A stretch of DNA of 64,000 nt, from positions 992,001-1,056,000 of the forward strand of contig NZ_CP079946.1 in NCBI RefSeq assembly GCF_019968905.1, written 5' to 3'. Below are positions 54,281 to 63,305 of this stretch, in pieces. Position 1 is the first letter of the stretch; every line of letters starts with the position of its first letter. The position numbers were made by a program, and so were the translations under genes. The DNA is from Corallococcus sp. EGB (GTDB lineage Bacteria; Myxococcota; Myxococcia; Myxococcales; Myxococcaceae). Under the pieces are notes generated by a model that worked only from the letters and a program-made list of their open reading frames with translations, was not told the DNA's origin and made no database searches.

Positions 54281-54431
54281 AGAATGATGCGGGCCTGACG
54301 TCTTGCCTGCCCCGGCGCTCTGGCCCGCCGGGGAGCGCGCGGGCGGCCGGGCGCGAGGGCGCGTTGGGAATCGTGGTACTCCTGACGCCCTGACGCCCCG
54401 GGTCTCGCGCTGAACGGGCCTCTTTCTACGC

Positions 54432-55154
54432 ATGCGCTACGTCGTCTCGCTGTGGTTCTTCGCGCTGTTCCTCATCACCGCGCCCATCCTCTTCACGTTG
54501 GGCGCGGTGTTGTTCGTGGTGGCGTACCCGTTGGACCCCGACCGCCAGTGGCTGCACGCGCTGGTGTGCCGGTGGTGCTATGGCCTGTGGCTGCACGCCT
54601 CTCCCGGGTGGCGCGTGCGCGTGGAGGGGCGTGAGCTGCTGCCCAAGGGCCCGTGCGTCTACGTCGTCAATCACCAGTCGTTCGCGGACATCCTGGCGGT
54701 GATGGGGCTGTTCACGCCGTACAAGTTCGTGGCGAAGGCGTCCCTGTTCCGTACGCCGCTGGTGGGCTGGATGATGACGCTGCTGGGCTACGTGCCCATC
54801 GTGCGCGGCAGCTCCACGTCCATGGAGCAGCTGTTGGGCCCGTGCCGCCGGTGGCTGCGCAAGGGCATCCCGGTGCTCATCTTCCCGGAGGGCACGTACT
54901 CGCCCGGGGAGGTGCTGCCCTTCAAGCGAGGCGCGTTCCACCTGGCGCTGGAGGAGCACGTGCCGGTGGTGCCGGTGCTGGTGCGCGGCACGCGCGAGCT
55001 GGTGGACGGGGATGGGCCGTGGATGAGCCCTCGCGCCAACGTCACGGTGCAGGTGATGCCGGCGCTGCCGCCGGAGACCTTCGGGCCGGATTCGGCGGCG
55101 CTGGCCACGCGCGTGCGTGAGCAGTTCGTGGAGGCGCTGGCGCGGGTGGGGTGA
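54432..55154 (+). CDS. plsC: 1-acyl-sn-glycerol-3-phosphate acyltransferase
   Basis: The 240-residue membrane-bound enzyme makes phosphatidic acid. One or two hydrophobic segments (about residues 5-32) precede the acyltransferase domain: VVNHQSFAD (His-x4-Asp motif), VGWMMTLLGYVPIVRGS, IFPEGTYSPGEVLPFKRGAFHLA (motif III) and VPVVPVLVRGT (motif IV). No convincing ribosome site is seen before the ATG. It ends nine bases from a convergent unknown gene. Confidence 0.9.
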   Translation: MRYVVSLWFFALFLITAPILFTLGAVLFVVAYPLDPDRQWLHALVCRWCYGLWLHASPGWRVRVEGRELLPKGPCVYVVNHQSFADILAVMGLFTPYKFVAKASLFRTPLVGWMMTLLGYVPIVRGSSTSMEQLLGPCRRWLRKGIPVLIFPEGTYSPGEVLPFKRGAFHLALEEHVPVVPVLVRGTRELVDGDGPWMSPRANVTVQVMPALPPETFGPDSAALATRVREQFVEALARVG

Positions 55155-55163
55155 GCGCCGCGC

Positions 55164-55844
55164 TCAGGCGTGCTCGGAGCCGGGCAGCTCTTCGTCCATC
55201 GGGGCCTCCGCGTGCAGCGGGGCCTCCACGGTGTTCGTCGCGGGCAGGGACGGCGCGGCCTCGGCGACGGCGCGGGCCAGGTCGTGGGGCGCGCGGATCA
55301 ACGCCTCCAGCGCGGTGGTGCTCGCGGGGACGCCGCGCTGCTCCACCTGGAGCCAGCCGCCCTTGATGCTCACGCGGCGGTGGCCCTTGAGGCCCAGCAG
55401 GCGCTGACGCACGCCCGGCTCCAGGATGACGGGGCGCGCTTCCGGGGCCAGCCCCTCCACCTGGAAGGCCGCGTCCAGCTCCGCGTCGCCCAGCGTCTCC
55501 TCGCGCGGGGTGGCGGCGCCGGGAAGCTTGTCCTCGGGACGCTCGTGCTCCAGCAGCAGGTCCGCGGGCAGCGCGCCCTCCAGGTCCAGCCGCAGCACCG
55601 TCACGGTGTGGCGCTTCTTGCCGCCCGCGCCGCGCTTGCCCGTGGCCAGCAGCAGCGTGCGCCCCTGATAGCGCCCGTGCACCTCCATGCGCCGCTCCGC
55701 GATGGAGAGGCCATGCGCCTTCGCGAAGGTTTCCCACGCGGCGCGCTGGCGGCGCTTGAGTTCGAACAGCGTGGCGAGGACCAGGGCGCCCAGGACGAGC
55801 AGGGACGCGAGGATGCCGAGCGGAGAGAAGACACCGGAAAGCAT
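55164..55844 (-). CDS. Hypothetical membrane-anchored protein
   Basis: The 226-residue protein has one hydrophobic segment at the N-terminus (about residues 8-27, LGILASLLVLGALVLATLF) followed by a basic stretch KRRQRA, so the N-terminus is probably outside and the main domain cytoplasmic. The body (about 35-200) alternates strands and helices, for example YQGRTLLLATGKRG and HTVTVLRLDLEG. No motif is recognised. The acidic C-terminal tail is low complexity. It is probably a conserved myxobacterial protein; no operon partner is obvious. Confidence 0.7.
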   Translation of the reverse strand: MLSGVFSPLGILASLLVLGALVLATLFELKRRQRAAWETFAKAHGLSIAERRMEVHGRYQGRTLLLATGKRGAGGKKRHTVTVLRLDLEGALPADLLLEHERPEDKLPGAATPREETLGDAELDAAFQVEGLAPEARPVILEPGVRQRLLGLKGHRRVSIKGGWLQVEQRGVPASTTALEALIRAPHDLARAVAEAAPSLPATNTVEAPLHAEAPMDEELPGSEHA

Positions 55845-56295
55845 GACGGCGCATTGTGCACTGGCCTCGCGGCGCGTGGACCATCAATCCGACCGCGGAT
55901 GCACCGCCGTGCGCCGGGCAGGCTTGCGGCGCGGGTGCGTGGACCGGGGGAAGGAACGCCTCACGCGCGCAAACGTGTGGAATCCCACGGGGCTCGCGCT
56001 GCTGCGCGCGCACGCGGCCCCGGAGTGCACGCATGGCGCAGCGCCCCCACGCCACGGGTGCGTCCCCCCGGGTGGTGCGGGCCGCGCGGCGCGGACTCCG
56101 TGGCGCGTGGGGCGGGGAGGACGGGACGCGTCGGGCAGGCCACGGATGCAAGCGCGCGGAATGACGCCCTTTTTCGACAATGTCAGAGGGGGCGGGTAAG
56201 GGAGCGAGGGCTCGCCGCTTGGCGTCGGGGATGGGGCCGGGCGACGCTGCCCGGCCCGCACCCGCCACCGGGCCACGAGGGAGGGTGAACGCCGG
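55845..56295. other. Intergenic region, 451 bases, no gene seen
   Basis: It separates a divergent membrane protein and sbcD. Open frames in both strands are Arg/Ala/Gly-rich shadows without ribosome sites. A T-rich patch near 56168-56180 may be part of the sbcDC promoter; otherwise nothing stands out. Confidence 0.5.
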
Positions 56296-57540
56296 ATGCG
56301 CCTGCTGCACACGTCGGACTGGCACCTGGGCCACACGCTGTATGACGTCTCACGCGAAGCGGAGCACGCCGCGTTCCTGACGTGGCTGTTGGACACGCTG
56401 GAGTCGCAGGAGGTGGACGCGCTCCTGGTGGCCGGGGACATCTTCGACACGGCCAACCCCAGCGCGGAGGCGCAGGCGGCCTGGTACCACTTCATCGCGC
56501 GTGCCCGGCGCACGCTGCCGAAGCTGGACGTGGTGGTGGTGGGCGGCAACCACGACTCCGCCGCGCGCCTGGACGCGCCGGATCCGCTGTTCCATGCGCT
56601 GGGCGTCCGGGTGGTGGGCGGCCTGCCGCGCCACCGGGGCGGCCTGGAGATGGAGCGGTTGGTGGTGCCGGTGCACGACGCGCGCGGGAAGGTGGGCGCG
56701 TGGGTGGCGGCGGTGCCGTACCTGCGGCCGTCGGACCTGCCGTCCGTGCCGGACAGCGAGGGGGACCGGTTGGTGGAGGGCGTGCGCGCCGTCTATTCGG
56801 AGGTGCTGGACGCGGCGCGCAGACGGCGCAGGTCGGGGCAGGCGCTGGTGGCCATGGGCCATTGCTACATGACGGGCTCGGAGCTGTCGGAGCTGAGCGA
56901 GCGAAAGATCCTGGGCGGCAATCAGCACGCGCTGCCGGTGGAGCTGTTCCCGGAGGACGTCGCGTACGCGGCGCTGGGCCACCTGCACAAGGCGCAGCGC
57001 GTGGGCGGCCGCGAGGGCGTGCGCTACAGCGGGTCCCCGCTGCCGCTGTCGCTGTCGGAGGCGCACTACCGGCACCAGGTGCTGGTGCTGGATGTCGAGG
57101 ACGGAGCGCTGACGCAGGTGCGTCCGCTGTCGGTGCCGCGCACCACGGACATGATGCGCGTGCCGGGCCGGGACGCGGCGCCGCTGCCGGAGGTGCTGGA
57201 GCTGCTGGCGGCGCTGCCCGCGTGCGAGGCGGGAGCGCCGGAGTCCATGCGGCCGTACCTGGAGGTCTGCGTGTCGCTGCCCCGGCCGGAGCCGGCGCTG
57301 CGCCACAAGGTGGAGAAGGCGCTGGAGGGACGGGCGGCGCGGCTGGTGAAGCTGACGCCCTTCTACACGGGCACGGGCGGGGCGCTGGCGGACGCGCGGC
57401 CGGGGCTGTCCCTGCGGGAGCGCACGCCGGAGGACGTGTTCCTCGCCCGGTATGCGCGGGACTTCAAGGAGGCTCCCTCGCCGGGCCTGCTGGAGGCGTT
57501 CCACGCGCTGCTCACGCAGGTGCAGGAGGACGCGTCGTGA
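56296..57540 (+). CDS. sbcD: SbcD nuclease subunit (Mre11-like)
   Basis: The 414-residue phosphoesterase has the Mre11 metal motifs: MRLLHTSDWHLGHTL, LLVAGDIFDTANPS, VVGGNHDSAARL, MGHCYMTGSEL and LGHLHKAQ. With SbcC it forms the nuclease that trims hairpins and protein-blocked double-strand ends. Its TGA overlaps the GTG start of sbcC (GTGA), so the subunits are translationally coupled. The length and the C-terminal capping domain are normal for the family. Confidence 0.95.
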   Translation: MRLLHTSDWHLGHTLYDVSREAEHAAFLTWLLDTLESQEVDALLVAGDIFDTANPSAEAQAAWYHFIARARRTLPKLDVVVVGGNHDSAARLDAPDPLFHALGVRVVGGLPRHRGGLEMERLVVPVHDARGKVGAWVAAVPYLRPSDLPSVPDSEGDRLVEGVRAVYSEVLDAARRRRRSGQALVAMGHCYMTGSELSELSERKILGGNQHALPVELFPEDVAYAALGHLHKAQRVGGREGVRYSGSPLPLSLSEAHYRHQVLVLDVEDGALTQVRPLSVPRTTDMMRVPGRDAAPLPEVLELLAALPACEAGAPESMRPYLEVCVSLPRPEPALRHKVEKALEGRAARLVKLTPFYTGTGGALADARPGLSLRERTPEDVFLARYARDFKEAPSPGLLEAFHALLTQVQEDAS

Positions 57541-60500
57541 AGATCCTGGCGATTCGCGGCAGCAACCTCACGAGCTTCGCGGGGGACTTCGCGCTGGAGC
57601 TGGACCGGGCTCCGTTGGACCGGCTGGGGCTGTTCGCCATCTCCGGCGCGACGGGGGCGGGGAAGAGCACGCTGCTGGACGCGCTGTGCCTGGCGCTGTT
57701 CGACCGCACGCCCCGCTTGGGCGGGCCCAGCAAGGTGCTGGTGGGCCGCGCGGATGAGGACGAGGAGGCGCGGCTGTCGGCCTACGACGTGCGCGGCATG
57801 CTGCGGCGCGGGGCGGGGAAGGGCCACGCGGAGGTGGACTTCCTGGGCAGGGACGGGCGCCGCTACCGGGCGCGGTGGAACGTGTGGCGGGCTCGCGAGC
57901 GCGCCGAGGGGCGCTTCCGGCCGCAGGAGCTGACCCTGACGGACGTGGTCTCCGGACAGGTGTTCGGCCGCACCAAGGGCGAGGTGCTCCAGGCGATCCA
58001 GGAGCGGCTGGGGCTGTCGTTCGATCAGTTCCGGCGCTCGGCGCTGCTGGCGCAGGGCGAGTTCGCGGCCTTCCTGCGCGCGGACGCGAACGAGCGCGCG
58101 GAGCTCCTGGAGCGGATGACCGGCACGGAGGTGTACAGCCGGGTGTCCATCGCGGCGCACGAGAAGAACGCCAAGGAGCAGGAGGAGCTGAAGCGGCTGT
58201 CGCAGGGGCTCGCGGCCATCGCGCTGATGTCGGACGGGGACCGCGAAGGCGTGCGCGTCCAGCTGGGGGAAGAGGAGGCCGCGCGGGTCCGCGAGGAGAC
58301 GCGGCTGCGCGAGGCGGAGGCGGCCCGGTCCTGGTACGCGCAGCGCTCGGAGTTCGTGGGGCAGGAGCAGCAGGCTGAGCGCGCGGTGGCGCGGGCGGAG
58401 GCGGAGCGGGAGGCGGCGGCGCCTCGCGAGGCACTGCTGGAGTCGGTGCGCGCGGCGGAGGGCTTCCGTGCGGTGGTGTCCGCGGTGGAGGCCGCGGAGC
58501 AGGGCTGCGCGAGGGCGGAGGCCGACCAGTTGGAGCGGGCGTCGCAGGCGGAAGCGGCGCTCGCGGCGGCGGCGGCGCAGCGGCAGGTGCGGCTGCAGGC
58601 GGAGGCCGCGCGGGCGGCGGCGCTAGAGGCGGAAGCGTCGGTGCGTCCGGCGCTGGAGGAGGCCGCGACGCTGGACACGCGCCGCGCGGAGGCGGAGCGC
58701 GAATCCCGTGAGGCCGCGGAGCTGGCGAAGCAGGCGCAGGCCGCGGAGGCTTCGGCGCGTGACGCGCTGACGCAGGTGCAGGCGGCGGAGGCGAAGGCGC
58801 AGGCGCTGGTGGATGCGGCCGAGGCGTGGCGCACGTCGCATGCGGGCTGGGAGTCCCTGGCCACGGAGTGGCCCCGCTGGCAGCGCGAGCTGGAGCGCTT
58901 CGCGGTGGCGCTGAAGGAGGAGCAGGGCGCGGGCGCGGACGCGGAGCGGTTGGGGAGGGACGCGGACCGGCTGGGCACCGAGGTGCAGGCGCGCCGCGAG
59001 GAGCACCAGGACGCGGTCGAGTCGGAAGCGCAGGCCCAGGCCCTGGCGACGCACGCGGAGGCCGCGCTGGGCGAGGACGGCGGCGCGGCCAGGCGGGCGC
59101 TCCGGGAGGCGCTGCTGGCCCGGCAGGACGCGCTGGGGGCCCTGGCGCTCGCGGGTGAAGGCGCGCGGGCGGAGGGGGCGGCGGAAGCTGACGCGGCGGC
59201 GGAGGTGAAGGCGCACCGCGAGGCTTCATCGCGCGCGGCACAGGAGGCGAAGGACGCGGCGGCCCGGCGGGCGACGCAGGAGGCGATGCTCCACGAGGCG
59301 CGCCGTGCGCAGTCGCGCGCGGAGGCGACGCAGGGGCTGGCGTCGCACCGGGCCGCGCTGCATGACGGAGAGCCGTGTCCGCTGTGCGGCGCGCTCGAAC
59401 ATCCGTATGCCCGGGAGGCGTCCGCGCTGGAGGGCCTGGTGGCGGAGGCCGCGGCCCGGGTGCTGGAGCTGGAGTCCGCGCGCGATGCCGCCGCGAAGCA
59501 GGAGAGCGCCGCGAGCGTGCGGCAGGCGACCGCGGACACCGCCGCGACCCAGGCCGAAGGCCGGCGTGACGCGGCGGCCCGTAAGCGCACGGGACATCGA
59601 GACTCCTGGCGCGCGGCGCGCGAACGGTGGACCCGCGCGGTGCTGCCCGCGGAAGCCAGGGCTTCGCAGGCCACCCCGCTGGATTCCTCCAACGCCGCGC
59701 CCCCCGAGGACGCGGAGGACTCCGCCGCGCAGGCGTGGCTCCTCGCGGCGAAGGAGGACGTGCGCACGCGGCTCGCGACCCTTCGCGAAGAGGAGGCCTC
59801 CGCCGAGCTCCGGGCCAGCGCCGCTCGCGAGGCCCGGGCCCTGCTGGAGACCCGGCGCGTCCGGCGCGAAGGCGCGGCCGAAGCCCTCCGCAAGGCCGAG
59901 GACGCCGGTTCCCGCGCGGCCCAGGCCCACCGGGATGCGCTCCTGCGCCGGGACACCGCCCGCGACGCCCGGGAGCGCGCCCTCGCCGAAGTGTCCCCTC
60001 CCTTCGCCAGCGAGGAGGCCACCTGGAAGGACAAGCTCGCCGCGGACCCCGCGCGCTTCCAGAGCCGCTGCCTGGAGCGCGTGACGAAGTGGCGCGAGAA
60101 GCTCGCGGAGCTGGAGGCCTCGCGCAAGCGCCTGGAGGAGGAGCAGGGCCGCCGCGCCCGTGAGGAGGTCCGCCTCCAGTCCCGGCTCGAGGACGCGCAG
60201 ACCGCCGCGCACCGCGCGAGCCTCAAGGACGCGGCCTTCCAGGATGCCTCCAGGGCCCGCGCCCGGCTGCTCCAGGGCCGCCCCACGCAGGAGGTGCGCG
60301 CGGAAATCCAGGCGCGGGTCGACGCCGCCCAGGCCACCTACGAGCGCGCCCGCGAGGACTCCGAGGCCCTCCAGCAGGCGGAGAAGGTGGCCACCGCCCG
60401 CGCCGAGGACGCCGTGCGCCTTCGCGCCGAGGCCTCGCGCGTCCTCGACAACGCCCAGGCCGTCCTCGCGGAGCGCCTCGCCGGCCACGGCACCACCCTG

Positions 60501-61367
60501 GTGGAGCTCAAGTCACTGCTGTCTCGCGGCGCCGCCTGGTGCGACGCGGAGGCCCGCGCGCTCAATGCCCTGCGCGAGTCCGTGGCCCAGGCCCGCGCCA
60601 TCCTCCTGGAGCGCCGCGAGCGCCGCGTGCGCCACGAGGCCTCGGAGCTTCCCTCGCTCGTGGAAGGGGACGTCGCGCAGCTCTGCGAACGCCTGCGCAC
60701 CGGCGTGGAGGTGCGCCGCCGCGCCGAGGCCCTGCTGCGCGCGAAGCTGGACTCCGACGACGCCGCCCGCGCGCGCCACGGCGCGGAGGCCCGGGCCCTG
60801 GAGCAGCGCCGCGCCGACGCCGAGGTGTGGAAGACGCTGGGCGACCTCATCGGCTCGCACGACGGCAAGAAGTTCAAGGTCTTCGCCCAGAGCCTCACCC
60901 TGGACGCGCTGCTCCTGCACGCCAACGCGCACCTGCGCGAGCTGGCCCGCCGCTACCGCCTGGAGCGCGTGCCCGGCCATGACCTGGACCTCCAGGTGGT
61001 GGACGGCGACATGGGCGACGAGGTCCGCAGCGTGGCCAGCCTGTCCGGCGGAGAGAGCTTCCTCGTGTCGCTGGCGCTCGCGCTGGGCCTGGCCTCGCTG
61101 TCGTCGGAGACGACGCAGGTGGAGACCCTCTTCATCGACGAGGGCTTCGGCACGTTGGACCCGGAGACGCTGGAGGTCGCGCTGGCCACGCTCGACGCGC
61201 TCCAGGCCACCGGCCGCCAGGTGGGCATCATCTCCCACGTGAGCGGGCTCGCGGAGCGCATCGGCGTGCAGGTGCGCGTGGTGAAGCAGGGCGGCGGCCG
61301 CAGCAAGCTCGTCGTCGAGGGCGACGCGGGGCTCGTCGTGCCGGCGGAGCAGCAAGAGGTGGCCTGA
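57537..61367 (+). CDS. sbcC: SbcC exonuclease subunit (Rad50-like ATPase)
   Basis: The 1276-residue SMC-like ATPase starts with GTG overlapping the sbcD stop. The N-terminal Walker A is AISGATGAGKSTLLDALC. Long Ala/Glu/Arg-rich coiled coils flank a zinc hook, GEPCPLCGALEHPYA near residue 610. The C-terminal lobe has the ABC signature SLSGGESFLVSLALALGLA and Walker B TLFIDEGFGTLDP. It tethers and opens DNA ends for SbcD. The coiled coils are extremely GC-rich and leave many open shadow frames on the other strand. It ends four bases from a convergent kinase gene. Confidence 0.95.
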   Translation: MKILAIRGSNLTSFAGDFALELDRAPLDRLGLFAISGATGAGKSTLLDALCLALFDRTPRLGGPSKVLVGRADEDEEARLSAYDVRGMLRRGAGKGHAEVDFLGRDGRRYRARWNVWRARERAEGRFRPQELTLTDVVSGQVFGRTKGEVLQAIQERLGLSFDQFRRSALLAQGEFAAFLRADANERAELLERMTGTEVYSRVSIAAHEKNAKEQEELKRLSQGLAAIALMSDGDREGVRVQLGEEEAARVREETRLREAEAARSWYAQRSEFVGQEQQAERAVARAEAEREAAAPREALLESVRAAEGFRAVVSAVEAAEQGCARAEADQLERASQAEAALAAAAAQRQVRLQAEAARAAALEAEASVRPALEEAATLDTRRAEAERESREAAELAKQAQAAEASARDALTQVQAAEAKAQALVDAAEAWRTSHAGWESLATEWPRWQRELERFAVALKEEQGAGADAERLGRDADRLGTEVQARREEHQDAVESEAQAQALATHAEAALGEDGGAARRALREALLARQDALGALALAGEGARAEGAAEADAAAEVKAHREASSRAAQEAKDAAARRATQEAMLHEARRAQSRAEATQGLASHRAALHDGEPCPLCGALEHPYAREASALEGLVAEAAARVLELESARDAAAKQESAASVRQATADTAATQAEGRRDAAARKRTGHRDSWRAARERWTRAVLPAEARASQATPLDSSNAAPPEDAEDSAAQAWLLAAKEDVRTRLATLREEEASAELRASAAREARALLETRRVRREGAAEALRKAEDAGSRAAQAHRDALLRRDTARDARERALAEVSPPFASEEATWKDKLAADPARFQSRCLERVTKWREKLAELEASRKRLEEEQGRRAREEVRLQSRLEDAQTAAHRASLKDAAFQDASRARARLLQGRPTQEVRAEIQARVDAAQATYERAREDSEALQQAEKVATARAEDAVRLRAEASRVLDNAQAVLAERLAGHGTTLVELKSLLSRGAAWCDAEARALNALRESVAQARAILLERRERRVRHEASELPSLVEGDVAQLCERLRTGVEVRRRAEALLRAKLDSDDAARARHGAEARALEQRRADAEVWKTLGDLIGSHDGKKFKVFAQSLTLDALLLHANAHLRELARRYRLERVPGHDLDLQVVDGDMGDEVRSVASLSGGESFLVSLALALGLASLSSETTQVETLFIDEGFGTLDPETLEVALATLDALQATGRQVGIISHVSGLAERIGVQVRVVKQGGGRSKLVVEGDAGLVVPAEQQEVA

Positions 61368-61371
61368 CGCC

Positions 61372-62319
61372 TCAGCCCGTCACCGGCTCCGCGCCCATCA
61401 GGCCGCGCACCACCGCGGCCACCGCCAGCGGCGTCGCCACGCGGTCGTCGCTCAGCGACGCCAGCGCCCGCGCGAACTGCTCCGCGGAGGAGAAGCGCTG
61501 CGACGGGTGCGGCGCGAGCGCCCGGTCCAGCACCAGCGCCAGCGGATCCGACACCTCCGGCGCCACCATGCGCACGGGCGTCACCCGCAGGCCGCGGATG
61601 GAGGCCTCCACCTCCTCCGACGTCCCCTCCGGATAGGGCGACTCCAAGGACAGCAGCTCGTACAGCAGCACCGCCGCCGCCCACAGGTCCACCGCCACGG
61701 AGACCTCGCCCGCGAGCAGCTCCGGCGAGCGGTAGTTCTGCTTGCCCACCCGCCGCGGGTCCACCTCCAGGCCCGCGCGCGAGCGGGCCACGCCGAAGTC
61801 CGCCAGCTTCACCTCGCCGCCACGCGACACCAGCACGTTGTGCGGGGACACGTCGCAGTGCACCACCGCCAGCGGCAGGCCCTTGGCGTTGGTGGCCTGG
61901 TGCGCGTACGCCAGCGCCTCCAGCACGTGGCGCACCATCATCACGGAGATGTCGATGGGCAGCTCGATGCGCCGCCGCCGGCACTGCGCCAGCACCTTCC
62001 CCAGGTCCGTGCCGTCCACCAGCTCCAGCGCCAGGTAGGGCCCATCCGCCAGCTCGCCGTACTCCCGGAAGCCCACGATGTGCGGATGGACCAGGCACCG
62101 CGCCAGCTCCGCTTCGTGCAGGAGCTGCTCGCGCGCCTCCGGAGCCCTCAGGCGCTCCGGCCGCACGCGCTTGAGGGCCACCTCCTCGCCCGCATGGAGG
62201 CCCTGCAGCATCCGCGCGCGGAACACCTCCGCGTTGCCGCCGCGCCCCAGCCGCGACAGCAGCTGGAAGCGGCCCAGGTCGCGCGGCCACCCTGGCGTCT
62301 GGCCCTCCTCCAACGTCAT
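61372..62319 (-). CDS. Ser/Thr protein kinase with atypical catalytic loop
   Basis: The 315-residue soluble kinase has LGRGGNAEVFRARM (Gly loop), VALKRV (Lys), VVHCDVSPHNVLVS in place of the usual HRDLKPEN, and LADFGVAR. The HRD Arg is Cys, while the catalytic Asp and Asn are kept, so it should be active but activation-loop independent (non-RD type). There is no membrane segment; it ends with a short helical tail. Its ATG overlaps the stop of the upstream PilZ-domain gene (ATGA), so the two proteins are co-made and may act together. Confidence 0.87.
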   Translation of the reverse strand: MTLEEGQTPGWPRDLGRFQLLSRLGRGGNAEVFRARMLQGLHAGEEVALKRVRPERLRAPEAREQLLHEAELARCLVHPHIVGFREYGELADGPYLALELVDGTDLGKVLAQCRRRRIELPIDISVMMVRHVLEALAYAHQATNAKGLPLAVVHCDVSPHNVLVSRGGEVKLADFGVARSRAGLEVDPRRVGKQNYRSPELLAGEVSVAVDLWAAAVLLYELLSLESPYPEGTSEEVEASIRGLRVTPVRMVAPEVSDPLALVLDRALAPHPSQRFSSAEQFARALASLSDDRVATPLAVAAVVRGLMGAEPVTG

Positions 62320-63110
62320 GCCTTCTCCCCGGCCAGGCTCGCCAGGTACTCGTCCAGCGTCGCGGAGAAGGTGGCGTCGTCGCTCAGGAAGGCCAGCCCC
62401 ACGCCTCCCGTGTACTGGTCGTCCACCACGTGCACCACCAGCGCCTCGCCCTGCAGCCGCTGGCCGTTGGGAAGCTTCACGTCCACGGTGACGACGCTGT
62501 CCTGCGGAGGGCGGTGCGCCGTGCGCACGAAGAGGCCCCCGTTGCTGATGTTCAGCGCGTGCTCGCGCACGAAGTCCAGCTCCGTGCGGAACTCCATCTC
62601 CAGCTTCACCGCGAAGCGCCGGGCCCGGCGCGGGGATTCATCCCGGGACGGCGCGGACCCCGGCGCGCCCGTGCTCGCGGTGGGCGCGGATTCGGGAGGA
62701 GGCGCGGCCTGGGGCGCGGACGCCGGGGGCAGGGGACCTCGCGCGGACAAAGCCTCCAGGTGCTGCCGCAGCTCCTGCGCGGCCTGCGCGCGCTCGTTGC
62801 CGGCGAAGGGCGTGCCGCCCGCGAGCGTGCGTGAGCGCAGCGCGTCCCGCTCCGCCTTGGGCAGCCGCCACAACTCCACGAACGTGCCGCCGCTCTTGCG
62901 CACCTCCTCGCCCAGCCTCTCCACCGCCGCGCGCGGATAGCCGGGCACCTCCACCTTCACCTCCAGCGCGCCGGCGTCGTCGCGAAACGCCACCAGCAAC
63001 TGCATCGACTGCGCGGACGGCAGCAGCGCGCTCAATCCCTCCACGACGGCCGCCGCCTTCTCCGGCGAAGCCGCTCCCCCCCAGACCGCCGCAAGACCGA
63101 ACACAGGCAC
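62316..63110 (-). CDS. PilZ-like domain protein
   Basis: The protein has about 264 residues. The N-terminal part (about residues 1-100) is alpha/beta without a recognised family; a Pro/Ala-rich linker (about 125-170) leads to a C-terminal PilZ-type barrel: RRARRFAVKLEMEFR, HALNISNGGLFVRT, VDVKLPNGQRL and GGVGLAFLS, matching the myxobacterial PilZ-related group. The canonical c-di-GMP residues (RxxxR and DxSxxG) are only partly present: RRARR fits the first, NISNGG replaces the second. It is coupled to the downstream kinase by ATGA overlap. The start is uncertain: GTG at 63110 is chosen; an upstream frame reaches a TTG at 63188. Confidence 0.78.
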   Translation of the reverse strand: MPVFGLAAVWGGAASPEKAAAVVEGLSALLPSAQSMQLLVAFRDDAGALEVKVEVPGYPRAAVERLGEEVRKSGGTFVELWRLPKAERDALRSRTLAGGTPFAGNERAQAAQELRQHLEALSARGPLPPASAPQAAPPPESAPTASTGAPGSAPSRDESPRRARRFAVKLEMEFRTELDFVREHALNISNGGLFVRTAHRPPQDSVVTVDVKLPNGQRLQGEALVVHVVDDQYTGGVGLAFLSDDATFSATLDEYLASLAGEKA

Positions 63111-63305
63111 GGGGCGGACGATAACCGAGCCCTCCTGGCCCCCGTAAAGACAGTGCAGTCGGAAACAGGCGACACCGGTGAACGCCAAGTTTACGAATCG
63201 TGATTCCGCCTCCGTCCCAGGGCGTACCTACATCGGAATCAGACGCGCCTCCCTCTATGCTGCGGGTGTTCTCCGTAACCCCCCTTTCCGGAGTGCAGAC
63301 CCGTT

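Noticed and set aside
56382..57536. Open frame extending sbcC upstream through sbcD
   Set aside because: The stretch is an out-of-frame shadow of sbcD; SbcC similarity begins exactly at the GTG at 57537.
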